A stretch of 64,000 bases of DNA from Aquilutibacter rugosus (GTDB lineage: Bacteria > Pseudomonadota > Gammaproteobacteria > Xanthomonadales > Xanthomonadaceae). Location: positions 124,001 through 188,000 of the forward strand of contig NZ_JAZHBO010000002.1 of assembly GCF_036541335.1 (NCBI RefSeq), written 5' to 3'. The notes under the pieces were generated by a model, which was not told where the DNA came from, searched no databases, and saw only the letters and a program-made list of their open reading frames with translations. Below, piece by piece: positions 9,134 to 22,432 of the stretch. Every line of letters begins with the position of its first letter. Position 1 is the first letter of the stretch. The position numbers and the translations under genes were made by a program.

Positions 9134-9712
9134 TTAATAACCCAGGATCTGTTTAGATCCCGTGTAGTGAGAAACCCAGTACGGGCCATCCAACCGGTCC
9201 ATCCGTACGGTACCGCCCGTGCTGGGTGCATGCACGAAGCGACCGTCGCCCACGTAAATCCCAACATGGCTAACGCTGCCATTGGTCCCGAAAAACACCA
9301 GATCGCCGGTGTTTAGGCGGGTCGGGTCGACCACCGGGCCCTGATACTTGGCCAAGGCGCCGGAGGTGCGGGGCAGTTTGAGATCCAGCGTGTCGCGATA
9401 CACATAATTGACCAGCCCCGAGCAGTCAAAGCCACCCTCGGGCGTGTTGCCGCCGTAGCGGTACGGGGTGCCGACCAGACTCAGCGCGCGCATCAGCACG
9501 TTATTGGCCTGATCCGTGTGCGAGGTGCGGTAAGCCGTCGTGCGACCGGCGGTGGGTACTTTGCGTGGGGCGCCGCTTTTCTTAGCGCCGGCCACGGGGT
9601 TCGATTTGGATTTGGGTTTGGCCGGGCGCTCATCGTGCCGACAACCGGCCACACTAACGGCCAAGATGGCGGCGGTGAGTAGGGCGGTTACACTTGCAGA
9701 CCGTAGATTCAT
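9134..9712 (-). CDS. C40 NlpC/P60 peptidoglycan endopeptidase, lipoprotein (second copy)
   Basis: The 192-residue protein starts at MNLRSAS, chosen because it gives a lipoprotein signal peptide ending VSVAGC; an upstream ATG at 9721 adds three residues. The NlpC/P60 domain has GGFDCSGLVNYVYRD (catalytic Cys) and SHVGIYVGDGRFVHAPSTGG (catalytic His). A Lys/Pro-rich linker joins lipid anchor and domain. The open frame continues far upstream over the pseudouridine synthase gene, but that extension is only antisense. The first C40 gene is its close relative and lies downstream on the same strand, consistent with tandem duplication and divergence. Confidence 0.85.
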   Translation of the reverse strand: MNLRSASVTALLTAAILAVSVAGCRHDERPAKPKSKSNPVAGAKKSGAPRKVPTAGRTTAYRTSHTDQANNVLMRALSLVGTPYRYGGNTPEGGFDCSGLVNYVYRDTLDLKLPRTSGALAKYQGPVVDPTRLNTGDLVFFGTNGSVSHVGIYVGDGRFVHAPSTGGTVRMDRLDGPYWVSHYTGSKQILGY

Positions 9713-9736
9713 GGCTCTCATGATAGGAAATTGGCG

Positions 9737-10360
9737 GTGCAAGACAACCCCCGTGAACTCTGGTCGAAGGCCGGACTGCTGGCGGTCGACAAACCCGCGG
9801 GCCTGCTGACCGTTCCCGGCCGCGGACCGGACAAAGCCGACTGTCTGATCGCTCGCGTGCAGGAACAGCATCCGACCGCGCTGATCATTCATCGGCTCGA
9901 CCAGCCGACCTCGGGTCTGGTGCTGCTGGCCCTGAATTCCGAGCTGCAGCGCGAAATGTCGATGCGCTTCGCTCGCCGCGAGGTCCGCAAGCGCTATGAG
10001 GCCTGGGTCCACGGAACGCCTGCGGGCGCGCAAGGCGAGATCGACCTGCCGCTGATCACCGACTGGCCTAACCGCCCGCGGCAACACGTGGATATGGAGT
10101 TGGGCAAGCCGAGCCTGACCCGTTGGCAGGCACTGGAAACGGTCGAAGGCCGGACCCGCCTGGCCCTGTATCCTGTCACGGGCCGGACCCATCAGCTGCG
10201 GGTGCATCTGGCGGCAATAGGGCACCCGATCGTCGGCGATGCGCTGTACGGGACGGACTCGGACAGGGAGCCACGCCTGTTGCTGCACGCCACGGATCTG
10301 GCCTTCGAGCACCCTGTAGAAGAGGAAGCGGTCAGCCTGCGGAGCCCGGCGCCATTTTGA
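9737..10360 (+). CDS. RluA-family pseudouridine synthase
   Basis: The protein of about 207 residues has the RluA active-site motif HRLDQPTSGL (catalytic Asp about residue 55) and the downstream VTGRTHQLRVHLAAIGHPIVGD. It isomerises uridine in tRNA or 23S rRNA. It lacks an S4 domain and is short, like RluA itself. The start is uncertain: a TTG at 9731 or this GTG at 9737. The start lies only 16-25 bp from the divergent C40 peptidase start, so promoter elements must overlap the flanking coding sequence. Confidence 0.85.
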   Translation: MQDNPRELWSKAGLLAVDKPAGLLTVPGRGPDKADCLIARVQEQHPTALIIHRLDQPTSGLVLLALNSELQREMSMRFARREVRKRYEAWVHGTPAGAQGEIDLPLITDWPNRPRQHVDMELGKPSLTRWQALETVEGRTRLALYPVTGRTHQLRVHLAAIGHPIVGDALYGTDSDREPRLLLHATDLAFEHPVEEEAVSLRSPAPF

Positions 10361-10402
10361 CTCTATAATATTGGGCTATATTCAAACACCAGATTGCTGC
10401 CC

Positions 10403-10882
10403 ATGAAAGTCGAAAAAGACCGCGTCGTCGCCTTCCATTACACCGTGTCCGAACAAGGACAGGAGCCCTCCGAAAGCTCGGTAGGCCAAGCTCCTATGTC
10501 CATTCTGATCGGTCACAACAACATCATCCCGGGCCTCGAAGCCGCGATGGAAGGCAAGTCCGCCGGTGACAAGTTCGAAGTCGAAGTCGTCGCTGCCGAC
10601 GCTTACGGCGAACGTCGCGAAGGCATGACCCAACGCATCCCCAAGAAGCATTTCCAAGGCGCCAAGCTGGAGCCGGGTATGCAAGCTGTGCTGCAGACCA
10701 ATATGGGTCCGCGCGCTGTCACCATTGAAAAGGTCGGCATGACCGTGGTCGATGTGGATCTGAATCATCCGATGGCCGGCAAGGATCTGCACTTTGCCAT
10801 TGAAATCACCAACGTGCGCGAAGCCTCGGCCGAAGAACTTGAACACGGCCACGTTCACGGCGACGGTGGTGTCGAACACTAA
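10403..10882 (+). CDS. slyD: FKBP-type peptidyl-prolyl isomerase SlyD
   Basis: The 159-residue protein carries the SlyD FKBP core split by the insert-in-flap chaperone domain (residues about 70-125). Features are the N-terminal MKVEKDRVVAFHYTV, LIGHNNIIPGLE, and a short His-rich tail (EHGHVHGDGGVEH). It catalyses proline isomerisation, acts as a chaperone, and relatives bind nickel with the His/Cys tail. The tail here is short and lacks Cys, so metal delivery may be weak. The ATG at 10403 is chosen over an upstream TTG because the family starts at MKV. Confidence 0.9.
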   Translation: MKVEKDRVVAFHYTVSEQGQEPSESSVGQAPMSILIGHNNIIPGLEAAMEGKSAGDKFEVEVVAADAYGERREGMTQRIPKKHFQGAKLEPGMQAVLQTNMGPRAVTIEKVGMTVVDVDLNHPMAGKDLHFAIEITNVREASAEELEHGHVHGDGGVEH

Positions 10883-12146
10883 TAAAGAAAGCGACGTTCT
10901 CGTCGTAGGCGCCGGCGTCATCGGGTTATCCGGTGCGCTGGCGCTTCTGCTTCAGGGCCGCTCGGTTCGCATCCTCGAGGCGCGCACCGTAGGTGCGGGG
11001 GCCTCGCATGGCAACTGCGGCACGATCACGCCATCGCATGCGCCACCGCTCGCGGCGCCCGGCATCATTGCCCGCGCGCTCGGCTGGTCCCTGCAGCCCA
11101 ATGCGCCGTTGTATATCCCGCCGCGTTTTGATCCGGCGCTGTGGCGCTGGCTGCTGGCCTTTGCCCGCCGCTGCAACACCCGCGACTGGCACGCCACCGC
11201 CTTAGCCAAATCGGCTCTGCTCAATGCCTCGCGTCCGGCGCTGGCGGAGTGGGTCCAACGCTTAGACCTGCAATGCGAGTTCCGCGAAACCGGCGAGGAC
11301 TACGTGTTCCGTGATACTCATGCGTTCGTTCAAGGTCAGGAAGAGTTGGACCTGCTGGCCGAATGTGGCGTCGAGGTCGAACTGATCGACGGCGCGGACT
11401 ACGAACGTCAGGAACCTGCGATGCGTCGCGGTGTGGCGGGTGCGCTGCGGTTCCGTGGCGATGCGTCCTTACGTCCCGATGAATATGTCGCGGAACTGTC
11501 GCGCGTGCTGCGTGAACGTGGCGCAGATCTGATCGAAGGCACTCCGGTCGCCCATGTCGAGCGCACAGGTGACCGTTGGCGTGTCCGCACGGCCGATGGC
11601 GCCGAGTACTTTGCGCGCGATGTGGTGCTGAGCACCGGTGCTTGGAGTGCGCAGCTGGAACAGATCGCCGACAGTAGCGTGCGTCCCTTGGCGCGCGCAC
11701 TGCAACCCGGCAAGGGCTATTCCATTACGTACAGTCGGCCGGCGGTGGTGCCGTCGCGACCTTTGGTATTGCGTGAGCGCTTTGTCTGCGTCTCGATGTG
11801 GGATGGCATGCTGCGCATCGGTTCCACCATGGAGTTCTCCGGCTTTGATGCGACGCTCAACGAACGCCGTTTCCGCGCATTGGAACAGGCCGCCGACGAT
11901 TACCTGCTGTATCCGAGCGGTCCGCAGACTCTGGAACGCTGGACCGGCTGGCGGCCCATGGTCAGCGATGACATCCCCCTGATCGGCGCGGTGCCGGGCC
12001 AGAAGGGGCTGTGGCTGCACACCGGTCACGGCATGATGGGCATGAGCATGAGCACCGCCTCGTCACTGTTATTGAGCCAACTGATCGTGGGCGAGTCCGA
12101 TCTGCTGATCGACCCCACGCCGTATCGTCCGGAACGTTTTATATGA
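10869..12146 (+). CDS. FAD-dependent D-amino acid dehydrogenase-like oxidoreductase
   Basis: The protein of about 425 residues has an N-terminal FAD-binding motif (VVGAGVIGLSGALALL) followed by an acidic residue in ILEA, and a C-terminal TGWRPMVSDDIPLIGAVPG...HTGHGMMGMSMS segment typical of DadA and related DAO-superfamily enzymes. Oxidation of D-amino acids or secondary amines is the expected chemistry. The start is one of two adjacent GTG codons (10866/10869) inside the 3' end of slyD; no ATG is available in this frame before the FAD motif. It overlaps hutG by four bases, implying an operon. Confidence 0.8.
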   Translation: MSNTNKESDVLVVGAGVIGLSGALALLLQGRSVRILEARTVGAGASHGNCGTITPSHAPPLAAPGIIARALGWSLQPNAPLYIPPRFDPALWRWLLAFARRCNTRDWHATALAKSALLNASRPALAEWVQRLDLQCEFRETGEDYVFRDTHAFVQGQEELDLLAECGVEVELIDGADYERQEPAMRRGVAGALRFRGDASLRPDEYVAELSRVLRERGADLIEGTPVAHVERTGDRWRVRTADGAEYFARDVVLSTGAWSAQLEQIADSSVRPLARALQPGKGYSITYSRPAVVPSRPLVLRERFVCVSMWDGMLRIGSTMEFSGFDATLNERRFRALEQAADDYLLYPSGPQTLERWTGWRPMVSDDIPLIGAVPGQKGLWLHTGHGMMGMSMSTASSLLLSQLIVGESDLLIDPTPYRPERFI

Positions 12147-12916
12147 CTACGCTGATCCAGGGATCCATTCCGCTACTGATTTCACTGCCGCACAACAGCA
12201 GCTTCATTCCCGAGGCTTTGCGTGACCGCATGACCCTGTCGGCGCAGTCGGCACCCGACACCGACTGGTTCGTCGATCAGCTGTACGATTTCGCGCGCGA
12301 CTGGGGCGCATCAATACTGATCCCTTCGTATTCGCGTTATGTCGTCGATCTGAATCGCCCAGCCAGCGATGAGTCGCTGTATCCCGGTCAGAACACCACG
12401 GGCCTGTGCCCGACCGTGCAGTTCACCGGTGAGCCGGTGTATCAGGCCGGGCGCGAACCGAGCTTCGATGAGATTCGCCTGCGCGTCGAGCAATATTGGG
12501 AGCCGTACCACGCCGCTCTGCGCCAGGAACTGGAACGCCTGCGTAACGAGTTCGGTCGCGTCGTGCTGTGGGAGGGCCACTCGATCAAGGGTGATGATCT
12601 GCCGTATCTGTTCGAAGGCCGTCTGCCGGACCTCAACATCGGCACCGCCGGTGGCATCTCCTGCCGCCCCGAGACGCAAGCACGTCTGCAAGCCGCGCTC
12701 GAAGACCAGGGCCGATTTGACTGGGTCATCAACGGGCGTTTCCAGGGCGGTTACAACACGCGCCACTATCACGACGTGGCCAACGGCATCGAGACCATTC
12801 AACTGGAAATGGCACAACGCACCTATATGGACGAACAACGTCTTGCCTTTCATCAGGAGAAGGCCGAACAGGCGCAGGTGGTGATCGCGGCGCTGTTACA
12901 CGCCGCGTTGAGTTAA
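12143..12916 (+). CDS. hutG: N-formylglutamate deformylase
   Basis: The 257-residue protein matches N-formylglutamate amidohydrolases: LLISLPHNSSFIP, SRYVVDLNRP, LWEGHSIKGD (metal-binding), GGYNTRHYHDVANG and IQLEMAQRTYM. It releases formate from N-formyl-L-glutamate, the last step of one histidine degradation route. The ATG overlaps the stop of the oxidoreductase gene (ATGA). No other hut genes are nearby, so the pathway link is only by family. An upstream in-frame extension into the previous gene is not supported. Confidence 0.88.
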   Translation: MTTLIQGSIPLLISLPHNSSFIPEALRDRMTLSAQSAPDTDWFVDQLYDFARDWGASILIPSYSRYVVDLNRPASDESLYPGQNTTGLCPTVQFTGEPVYQAGREPSFDEIRLRVEQYWEPYHAALRQELERLRNEFGRVVLWEGHSIKGDDLPYLFEGRLPDLNIGTAGGISCRPETQARLQAALEDQGRFDWVINGRFQGGYNTRHYHDVANGIETIQLEMAQRTYMDEQRLAFHQEKAEQAQVVIAALLHAALS

Positions 12917-12926
12917 GCGAAGCGGC

Positions 12927-14816
12927 TTACACTTCGAGCGTGGCGAGATCGCCCTTGTCCTCGAGCCAGGACTTGCGGTCGGGTGCGCGCTTTTTGGACA
13001 ACAGCATGTCCATGAGTTTGAAGGTCTCGCTGTTTTCCTCGTTGGTGAGCTGCACCAGGCGACGTGTATCCGGGTGCACCGCCGACTCGCGCAGCTGCGA
13101 GGGATTCATTTCGCCCAGGCCCTTAAAGCGCGTGACTGAAACCGTGCCGCGCATTTTTTCGCGTTCGATCCGATCCAGTACGATGCGCTTTTCTTCCTCG
13201 TCGAGTGCGTAGAACACTTGCTTGCCGACGTCGATACGGAATAACGGCGGCATCGCCACGAACACGTGACCGGCATCGACCAGCGCCGGGAAGTGGCGCA
13301 CAAACAATGCCGACAGCAAGGTCGCAATGTGCAGACCGTCGGAGTCGGCATCGGCCAGCACAATCACCTTGCCGTAGCGCAAGCCGCTGATGTCATCCTT
13401 GCCCGGATCGCAACCGATGGCCACAGCCAGGTCGTGAATTTCCTGCGAGCCGAGTACGGTGGACGATGCCACCTCCCACGTGTTCAAAATCTTTCCGCGC
13501 AGCGGCAAAATGGCCTGGAAATCCTTGTCGCGAGCTTGGCGTGCGCTGCCGCCGGCCGAATCGCCTTCGACCAGAAACAGTTCGGTGCGTGACAGATCCT
13601 GGGAGATGCAGTCGGCCAGTTTGCCGGGCAGGGCAGGACCTTGCGTCACTTTTTTACGGATGACCTGTTTCTCGGTCTTTAAGCGTGCCGAGGCGCGATC
13701 AATTGCAATCTGTGCAATCTTTTCGCCCAGTTCGACGTTGCTGTTGAGCCACAGGGTAAATGCATCGTGCGCGGCGCCTTCGACAAAACCGGCAGCCTGG
13801 CGCGATGACAGACGTTCCTTGGTCTGACCGCTAAACTGCGGCTCGCCCATCTTGAGACTCAGTACGAAAGCGACCCGATCCCAGACGTCTTCGGGTGCGA
13901 GTTTGACGTTGCGTGGCAGCAGATTACGGAAATCGCAGAATTCGCGCAGTGCATCGGTCAGGCCTGAGCGCAGACCGTTGACGTGCGTACCGTGCTGAGC
14001 GGTCGGAATCAGATTGACGTACGACTCCTGCACCAGTTCGCCCTCGGGCACCCAAGTCACGGCCCAGTCGGCAATTTCCGTTTCCTTGCGCAGGTAGCCG
14101 GTAAACGCATCGGCGGGCAAGCGATCCTGATCGCCGATCTCCGACAGCAGGTAATCACGCAGACCGTTCTCGTAAAGCCATTCGAGCTGCTCGTTGGTGG
14201 CGACATCGTGCAGCGTTACCGTTAGCCCCGGGGACAGCACTGCTTTAGCTCGCAGCACATGCTTGAGCGAGCGCATCGAGAACTTGGGGCTGTCAAAGTA
14301 TTTCGGATCGGGCCAGAAGCGCACGGTAGTACCCGTATTCTTTTTGCCGACCGTGCCGATGATTTCCAGCGGCGAGGCACGATAACCGTTCTCGAACGTC
14401 ATACGGTATTCGTTGCCGTCGCGGCGGATGCGCACTTCGACCAGTTTCGACAGCGCGTTGACGACCGATACACCGACACCGTGCAGACCGCCGGAGAACT
14501 CGTAATTCTTGTTGCTGAATTTACCGCCGGCATGCAGACGCGTCAGGATCAGCTCGACACCGGGGATGCCCTGTTCCGGGTGGATGTCGACCGGCATGCC
14601 GCGACCGTTATCGGTGACCTGCAGGGAGCCATCTTCGTACACCACCACATCTACGCGGTTGGCGTGGCCGGCAAGGGCCTCGTCGACGGCGTTATCAATG
14701 ATTTCCTGCGCCAGATGGTTGGGGCGGGTAGTGTCCGTGTACATGCCGGGGCGATGTCTGACCGGGTCCAGACCCTCTAGGACTTCGATATCGGCGGCGT
14801 TGTAGCGGGTACTCAT
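12927..14816 (-). CDS. parE: DNA topoisomerase IV subunit B
   Basis: The 629-residue protein has the usual length of ParE. The GHKL ATPase site is visible (EIIDNAVDEALAG, DNGRGMPVDIHPE, GGLHGVGVSVVNALS) and the TOPRIM domain has LVEGDSAGGSA and the acidic DADSDG. Together with ParC it decatenates daughter chromosomes. The ATG at 14816 (MSTRYNAADIEVLEG) is chosen; a 21-codon upstream extension is unlike the family. It converges with hutG, separated by only 10 bp. Confidence 0.95.
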   Translation of the reverse strand: MSTRYNAADIEVLEGLDPVRHRPGMYTDTTRPNHLAQEIIDNAVDEALAGHANRVDVVVYEDGSLQVTDNGRGMPVDIHPEQGIPGVELILTRLHAGGKFSNKNYEFSGGLHGVGVSVVNALSKLVEVRIRRDGNEYRMTFENGYRASPLEIIGTVGKKNTGTTVRFWPDPKYFDSPKFSMRSLKHVLRAKAVLSPGLTVTLHDVATNEQLEWLYENGLRDYLLSEIGDQDRLPADAFTGYLRKETEIADWAVTWVPEGELVQESYVNLIPTAQHGTHVNGLRSGLTDALREFCDFRNLLPRNVKLAPEDVWDRVAFVLSLKMGEPQFSGQTKERLSSRQAAGFVEGAAHDAFTLWLNSNVELGEKIAQIAIDRASARLKTEKQVIRKKVTQGPALPGKLADCISQDLSRTELFLVEGDSAGGSARQARDKDFQAILPLRGKILNTWEVASSTVLGSQEIHDLAVAIGCDPGKDDISGLRYGKVIVLADADSDGLHIATLLSALFVRHFPALVDAGHVFVAMPPLFRIDVGKQVFYALDEEEKRIVLDRIEREKMRGTVSVTRFKGLGEMNPSQLRESAVHPDTRRLVQLTNEENSETFKLMDMLLSKKRAPDRKSWLEDKGDLATLEV

Positions 14817-15031
14817 CAGGGAAAATGCAGTCAGGTCAGCGGAATGCCAAAGAATCGCACACTTGCCCGTTTCCGCCAAGAAACCTGAAGCCCGGGCAAC
14901 AAATACCGCGCTATTAACGGTTGTTCATGGACAAATCGGCGGTTTTGCTAAAATGAATGCGTCGCCGGGAGTGATTCTGGCGGCTATAGCAAGAGCGGAA
15001 TGGTTCCGCTTCAAACTGAGAGTAAGTCCGT

Positions 15032-15286
15032 ATGAAACGTCTGTTGACCCTATTGCCGATTGTGGCCGTTGCCGCTGGTGTTGCCTTTGTGGCCATGCCC
15101 GCGCTGGCGCAGTCCAATGACGCGTCGGCTGACAAGGCCAAGGCAGCTGCTGCTGCCACGGCTGCCGGCTCCACCTCGGAAACTCGCCAGCAGCAGGCCG
15201 AACGTCAGGCCAAAAAGCTCGAGGAAATCCGCAAAGCCAACGCCAAGGACAAAAAGTCCAAGGGTCGTGAGGCCGAAGAGGGCTGA
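15032..15286 (+). CDS. small exported Ala/Lys-rich protein, unknown function
   Basis: The 84-residue protein has a good Sec signal peptide (KRLLTLLPIVAVAAG...MPALAQS). The mature part of about 57 residues is Ala-rich, then highly charged with a heptad-like helix (ETRQQQAERQAKKLEEIRKA) and a Lys/Glu tail. No family is recognised. It probably is a short periplasmic helical protein. A clear intrinsic terminator follows, so it is a monocistronic unit between parE and pyrG. Confidence 0.65.
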   Translation: MKRLLTLLPIVAVAAGVAFVAMPALAQSNDASADKAKAAAAATAAGSTSETRQQQAERQAKKLEEIRKANAKDKKSKGREAEEG

Positions 15287-15312
15287 GTTCCCGGCGCCTT
15301 TAGCGTCCGCCG

Positions 15313-15345
15313 AAACCCCGTTGCGTGAGCAGCGGGGTTTTTGCT
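15313..15345 (+). terminator. intrinsic terminator after the small exported protein
   Basis: An inverted repeat (AAACCCCG ... CGGGGTTT) is followed by T residues. It separates the small exported-protein gene from pyrG. Confidence 0.8.
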
Positions 15346-15368
15346 TTGAGGCGCTTCGGGTAAACTAG

Positions 15369-17893
<2,525 letters not shown>

Positions 17894-17901
17894 GCCCGTA
17901 A

Positions 17902-19224
<1,323 letters not shown>

Positions 19225-19235
19225 GACCGGATCGC

Positions 19236-19628
19236 ATGGCGCGCCGCGAGTTGCCGTTCAAGTTGAGCCCGACCCTGATTCTGATCGGGATTCTCGCTTT
19301 GCTGCTGCTCCTGATGCAGTACAGCCTGTGGCTGGGTGATCACGGCGAGACGGCGGTAATTCAACTGCGTCGCGTGGTGGCGCAGCAACAGCACGAGAAC
19401 GAGGGCTTGCGGCAACGCAACTCCTCGCTCGCGGCCGAAGTCGAGGATCTCAAGTCCGGTGAGGGCGCCGTCGAAGAGCGCGCTCGCAACGAACTGGGCA
19501 TGATCAAACCCGGCGAAACGTTCTATCGCGTCGTGCCTGCGGGTGCGATGCGCCAAGCCCAGGCGGCTCAGCAGGCGGCCGCCGCGGCAGGTCCGCCGGC
19601 TCCGGTCGAGCCTGCGGATCCGCATTGA
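19236..19628 (+). CDS. ftsB: cell division protein FtsB
   Basis: The 130-residue protein has a single N-terminal membrane helix (LILIGILALLLLLMQYSLWLG) followed by a periplasmic coiled coil (residues about 45-80) and the conserved EERARNELGMIKPGETFY. FtsB joins FtsL and FtsQ in the divisome. The C-terminal Ala/Pro-rich tail (about 30 residues) makes it longer than the E. coli protein. Position between eno and ispD is the standard one. Confidence 0.92.
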   Translation: MARRELPFKLSPTLILIGILALLLLLMQYSLWLGDHGETAVIQLRRVVAQQQHENEGLRQRNSSLAAEVEDLKSGEGAVEERARNELGMIKPGETFYRVVPAGAMRQAQAAQQAAAAAGPPAPVEPADPH

Positions 19629-20344
19629 ACGCGGCGGTCCGTGCCTGGGCGGTCGTGCCCGCCGCAGGTCGCGGTTCGCGCATGGGCACCGAACTTCCTA
19701 AGCAGTATCTGCAGTTAGCCGGTCGCACTGTGCTGGAGCACACGCTCAGCGCGTTGCTGGCTCATCCGCAAATTGACGGTGCGACCGTGGCACTCAGCGC
19801 CAACGATCCGCATTGGCCCGGGTTAGAGTGGCTGCACGGCAAGCCGATTGTTGCGGTCACCGGCGGCGCCGAGCGTGCCGATTCGGTCTTGGCGGCGTTG
19901 CGGCACGAACTGCCTTCGCACAATGATCACACCTGGATGCTGGTGCACGACGCTGCACGCCCGAATCTGCACCCGCAGGATCTGACACGATTGCTCGAGG
20001 CGCTAAGCAACGCCGATTGTGCCGGCGCGATTCTCGCCTCCCGCGTGGCCGATACGCTCAAGCGCGCCGACGCGCAACAGTGCATTGCCGAGACCGTCGA
20101 TCGCTCGACCTTATGGCGCGCACTCACGCCGCAAGTGTTTCGCCGTGGCGCTTTGCGCCAGGCACTCGAACGCGCGCAGACCGAAGGCGTAGTCGTCACC
20201 GACGAAGCCATGGCCATGGAGCGCCAACGCCAAGCCGTGCAACTGGTCGAAGGCCGCGCCGACAATCTCAAAATCACGACGCCTGCCGATCTGGAACTGG
20301 CGGCGTTTCTGTTGCAGCAACGACTTCAAAAGGGATCGCTATGA
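19625..20344 (+). CDS. ispD: 2-C-methyl-D-erythritol 4-phosphate cytidylyltransferase
   Basis: The 239-residue protein performs the third step of the MEP isoprenoid pathway. It has the nucleotide-binding motif [36 protein letters not shown] and the C-terminal [14 protein letters not shown]. The start is a TTG overlapping the ftsB stop. It overlaps ispF by four bases, so the two MEP enzymes are coupled. Confidence 0.94.
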   Translation: MNAAVRAWAVVPAAGRGSRMGTELPKQYLQLAGRTVLEHTLSALLAHPQIDGATVALSANDPHWPGLEWLHGKPIVAVTGGAERADSVLAALRHELPSHNDHTWMLVHDAARPNLHPQDLTRLLEALSNADCAGAILASRVADTLKRADAQQCIAETVDRSTLWRALTPQVFRRGALRQALERAQTEGVVVTDEAMAMERQRQAVQLVEGRADNLKITTPADLELAAFLLQQRLQKGSL

Positions 20345-20823
20345 TTCGCATCGGCCAGGGTTTTGACGTGCATGCGTTCTCCGAGGGTGATCACGTAATG
20401 CTTGGCGGTGTGCGCATCGATCATACGCGTGGTGTCGCTGCCCATAGCGACGGCGATGTCGTGCTGCACGCACTGTGCGATGCCTTGCTCGGCTGTCTGG
20501 CGCTGGGGGATATCGGCGTGCATTTTCCGCCTTCGGATCCGCAATGGGCCGGCGCCGATAGCCGCGCCTTTTTGCGTCAAGTCCGCAGCATGATCGAGCA
20601 ACGCGGTTACCGCGTCGTCAACGTCGATGTCACCGTAATGTGCGAAGCGCCCAAAGTAAAGCCGCATGCTGAGGCGATGCGCGAATGCATTGCCCTGGAT
20701 CTGGGTGTGACGTCGGCCGAGGTCAGCGTCAAGGCCACCACGACCGAACGTCTCGGTTTTACCGGCCGTGACGAAGGCATTGCCGCCATGGCCGTTGCCC
20801 TGATTCAAAGAACGAACGCATGA
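20341..20823 (+). CDS. ispF: 2-C-methyl-D-erythritol 2,4-cyclodiphosphate synthase
   Basis: The 160-residue protein performs the fifth MEP-pathway step. Signatures: the zinc site [24 protein letters not shown], and the C-terminal [19 protein letters not shown]. An in-frame extension into ispD exists but the ATG at 20341, overlapping the ispD stop, gives the correct family N-terminus ([13 protein letters not shown]). It overlaps truD. Confidence 0.95.
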   Translation: MIRIGQGFDVHAFSEGDHVMLGGVRIDHTRGVAAHSDGDVVLHALCDALLGCLALGDIGVHFPPSDPQWAGADSRAFLRQVRSMIEQRGYRVVNVDVTVMCEAPKVKPHAEAMRECIALDLGVTSAEVSVKATTTERLGFTGRDEGIAAMAVALIQRTNA

Positions 20824-21854
20824 TCCCCATGCCCCGCCTGTTTGGGGCTGCAGTCCTGCAGGCCGAATCGCGCGTCCGGGCGGCCGATTTCGTCGTCGAG
20901 GAAATCCCTTCATTTGAAGCTTCGGGCGATGGCGAGCACCTGCTGCTGACGATCCGCAAACGCAACCGCACCACCGCCGAAGTGGTCACTGCTTTGCAGC
21001 GCTGGGCCGACGTCGGTCATGCCGCGATCGGATACGCCGGGCTCAAGGATCGCCACGGCATCACCACGCAACGGTTTACCGTGCAGTTGCCGGGTCGCGA
21101 AGCACCGGCTTTTGATTTGCTGCGAGATGAGCAGCTCGAAATTCTCGACCACGCGCGCCATCGTCGCAAGTTGCCCAAGGGTGCGAGTTTCGGCAACGCC
21201 TTTGCACTGCGACTGCGCAATGTCGAAGGCGACCGTGCCGCCATCGAACAACGGCTGGCGCAGATCCGCGAACAGGGCATTGCGAATGCGTTTGGTGAGC
21301 AACGGTTCGGCCGTGGTGACAACATCGCCATGGCCTTGTCCATGTTTGCGGGCAATAAGATTCCGCGCGGCATGCGCAGCATTCTGCTGAGTTCGGCGCG
21401 CGCTGCGATCTTCAATGCGCAGCTGGCACGTCGCATTGCCATGCATCGCGTGTTCTCGATCACCGCCGGCGATGTGCTGATGCTCGCAGGTTCGCGCAGT
21501 ATCTTCGGGCCGGTGACTGGCGATGCCGAACTCACACAGCGACTGCAGGACCACGATGTGACCTTAACGGCACCGTTGTGGGGCCGCGGCGAACTGCGCA
21601 CCGACGGTGAAATCCGCGAGATGGAGCTGGCCGTGGTCGAAGAAGACGCGCAGCTTCGTACGCTCGCCAAAGGTTTGCGCCGCGCAGGTCTGGAGCAGGA
21701 GCGCAGGGCCGTGACGGTTATGCCTTCGGCATTGCAATGGAACTGGCCGGACGAGCACACGCTGGAACTGCAGTTCTGTCTGCCGCCGGGCTCTTACGCG
21801 ACGGCCCTATTGCACGAGCTGGGCGAGATGACGGATCGCAGCACTCAACGCTGA
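20820..21854 (+). CDS. truD: tRNA pseudouridine(13) synthase
   Basis: The 344-residue protein contains the TruD active-site segment [14 protein letters not shown] (catalytic Asp about residue 77), [17 protein letters not shown] and the TRUD-domain motif [10 protein letters not shown]. It makes pseudouridine 13 in tRNA-Glu. The gene overlaps ispF at its start and converges with the smr gene, overlapping by ten bases. Confidence 0.93.
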   Translation: MIPMPRLFGAAVLQAESRVRAADFVVEEIPSFEASGDGEHLLLTIRKRNRTTAEVVTALQRWADVGHAAIGYAGLKDRHGITTQRFTVQLPGREAPAFDLLRDEQLEILDHARHRRKLPKGASFGNAFALRLRNVEGDRAAIEQRLAQIREQGIANAFGEQRFGRGDNIAMALSMFAGNKIPRGMRSILLSSARAAIFNAQLARRIAMHRVFSITAGDVLMLAGSRSIFGPVTGDAELTQRLQDHDVTLTAPLWGRGELRTDGEIREMELAVVEEDAQLRTLAKGLRRAGLEQERRAVTVMPSALQWNWPDEHTLELQFCLPPGSYATALLHELGEMTDRSTQR

Positions 21855-22372
21855 GTGCGCAACACAATCAGCACCGCGCCCGCACCGCCCATGGACCGCG
21901 GCGCCGAATGAAAGCCGAGCACCTCACTGCGATGTCGCAAGGACTGGTTGACCATGTTCTTGATCGCCGGAAAGCCATCGCTGCCCAGGCCCTTGCCGTG
22001 AATCACCAGCACGCAACCATGCCGCTCGCGGCGCGCATGGCGCAGAAACTCACCCAGCACCCGTTGCGCCGGCTCCAGTGTCAGATCGTGCAAGTCGAGC
22101 TCATCGCGCACGCTGAGTTCGCCGCGCTTGAGTTTTTGCCACGCCGTCGAAGGCAAATCCGGATGCCGATACGACAACAGATCGGAGGCGCCGATGGCGT
22201 CGTCGTGCAGGCCGAGACGAAAAGCGCGCAGGGCGTCAGCCTCGTCCTGATCGCCCATCCGCACGGACGGACGCGGCTTGGCACCGCCGGTTTCCGCCCG
22301 CGGCGTGTGCCGCACGGGACGAATACCGTCGCCAATCGCTTCGCGGAACAGGTGCTCATCGTCGTCATTCAT
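21845..22372 (-). CDS. Smr-domain protein
   Basis: The 175-residue protein ends in an Smr domain: [20 protein letters not shown], then [11 protein letters not shown] and [16 protein letters not shown]. The N-terminal half is charged and includes the [20 protein letters not shown] segment seen in SmrA-type proteins. Smr domains have nuclease or nicking activity and act on RNA or DNA. The ATG at 22372 (MNDDDEHLF) is chosen; a longer frame runs antisense to surE. It is divergent from surE, with 60 bp between starts. Confidence 0.85.
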   Translation of the reverse strand: MNDDDEHLFREAIGDGIRPVRHTPRAETGGAKPRPSVRMGDQDEADALRAFRLGLHDDAIGASDLLSYRHPDLPSTAWQKLKRGELSVRDELDLHDLTLEPAQRVLGEFLRHARRERHGCVLVIHGKGLGSDGFPAIKNMVNQSLRHRSEVLGFHSAPRSMGGAGAVLIVLRTQR

Positions 22373-22432
22373 ACATCCATTATCGGACATCCGCCGATGT
22401 CGGCAACGGAACGCATCGGGTATCATGGAGCG

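Noticed and set aside
9713..10312. Upstream extension of the second C40 peptidase
   Set aside because: The extension is antisense to the pseudouridine synthase, while a lipoprotein signal starts exactly at the downstream ATG.
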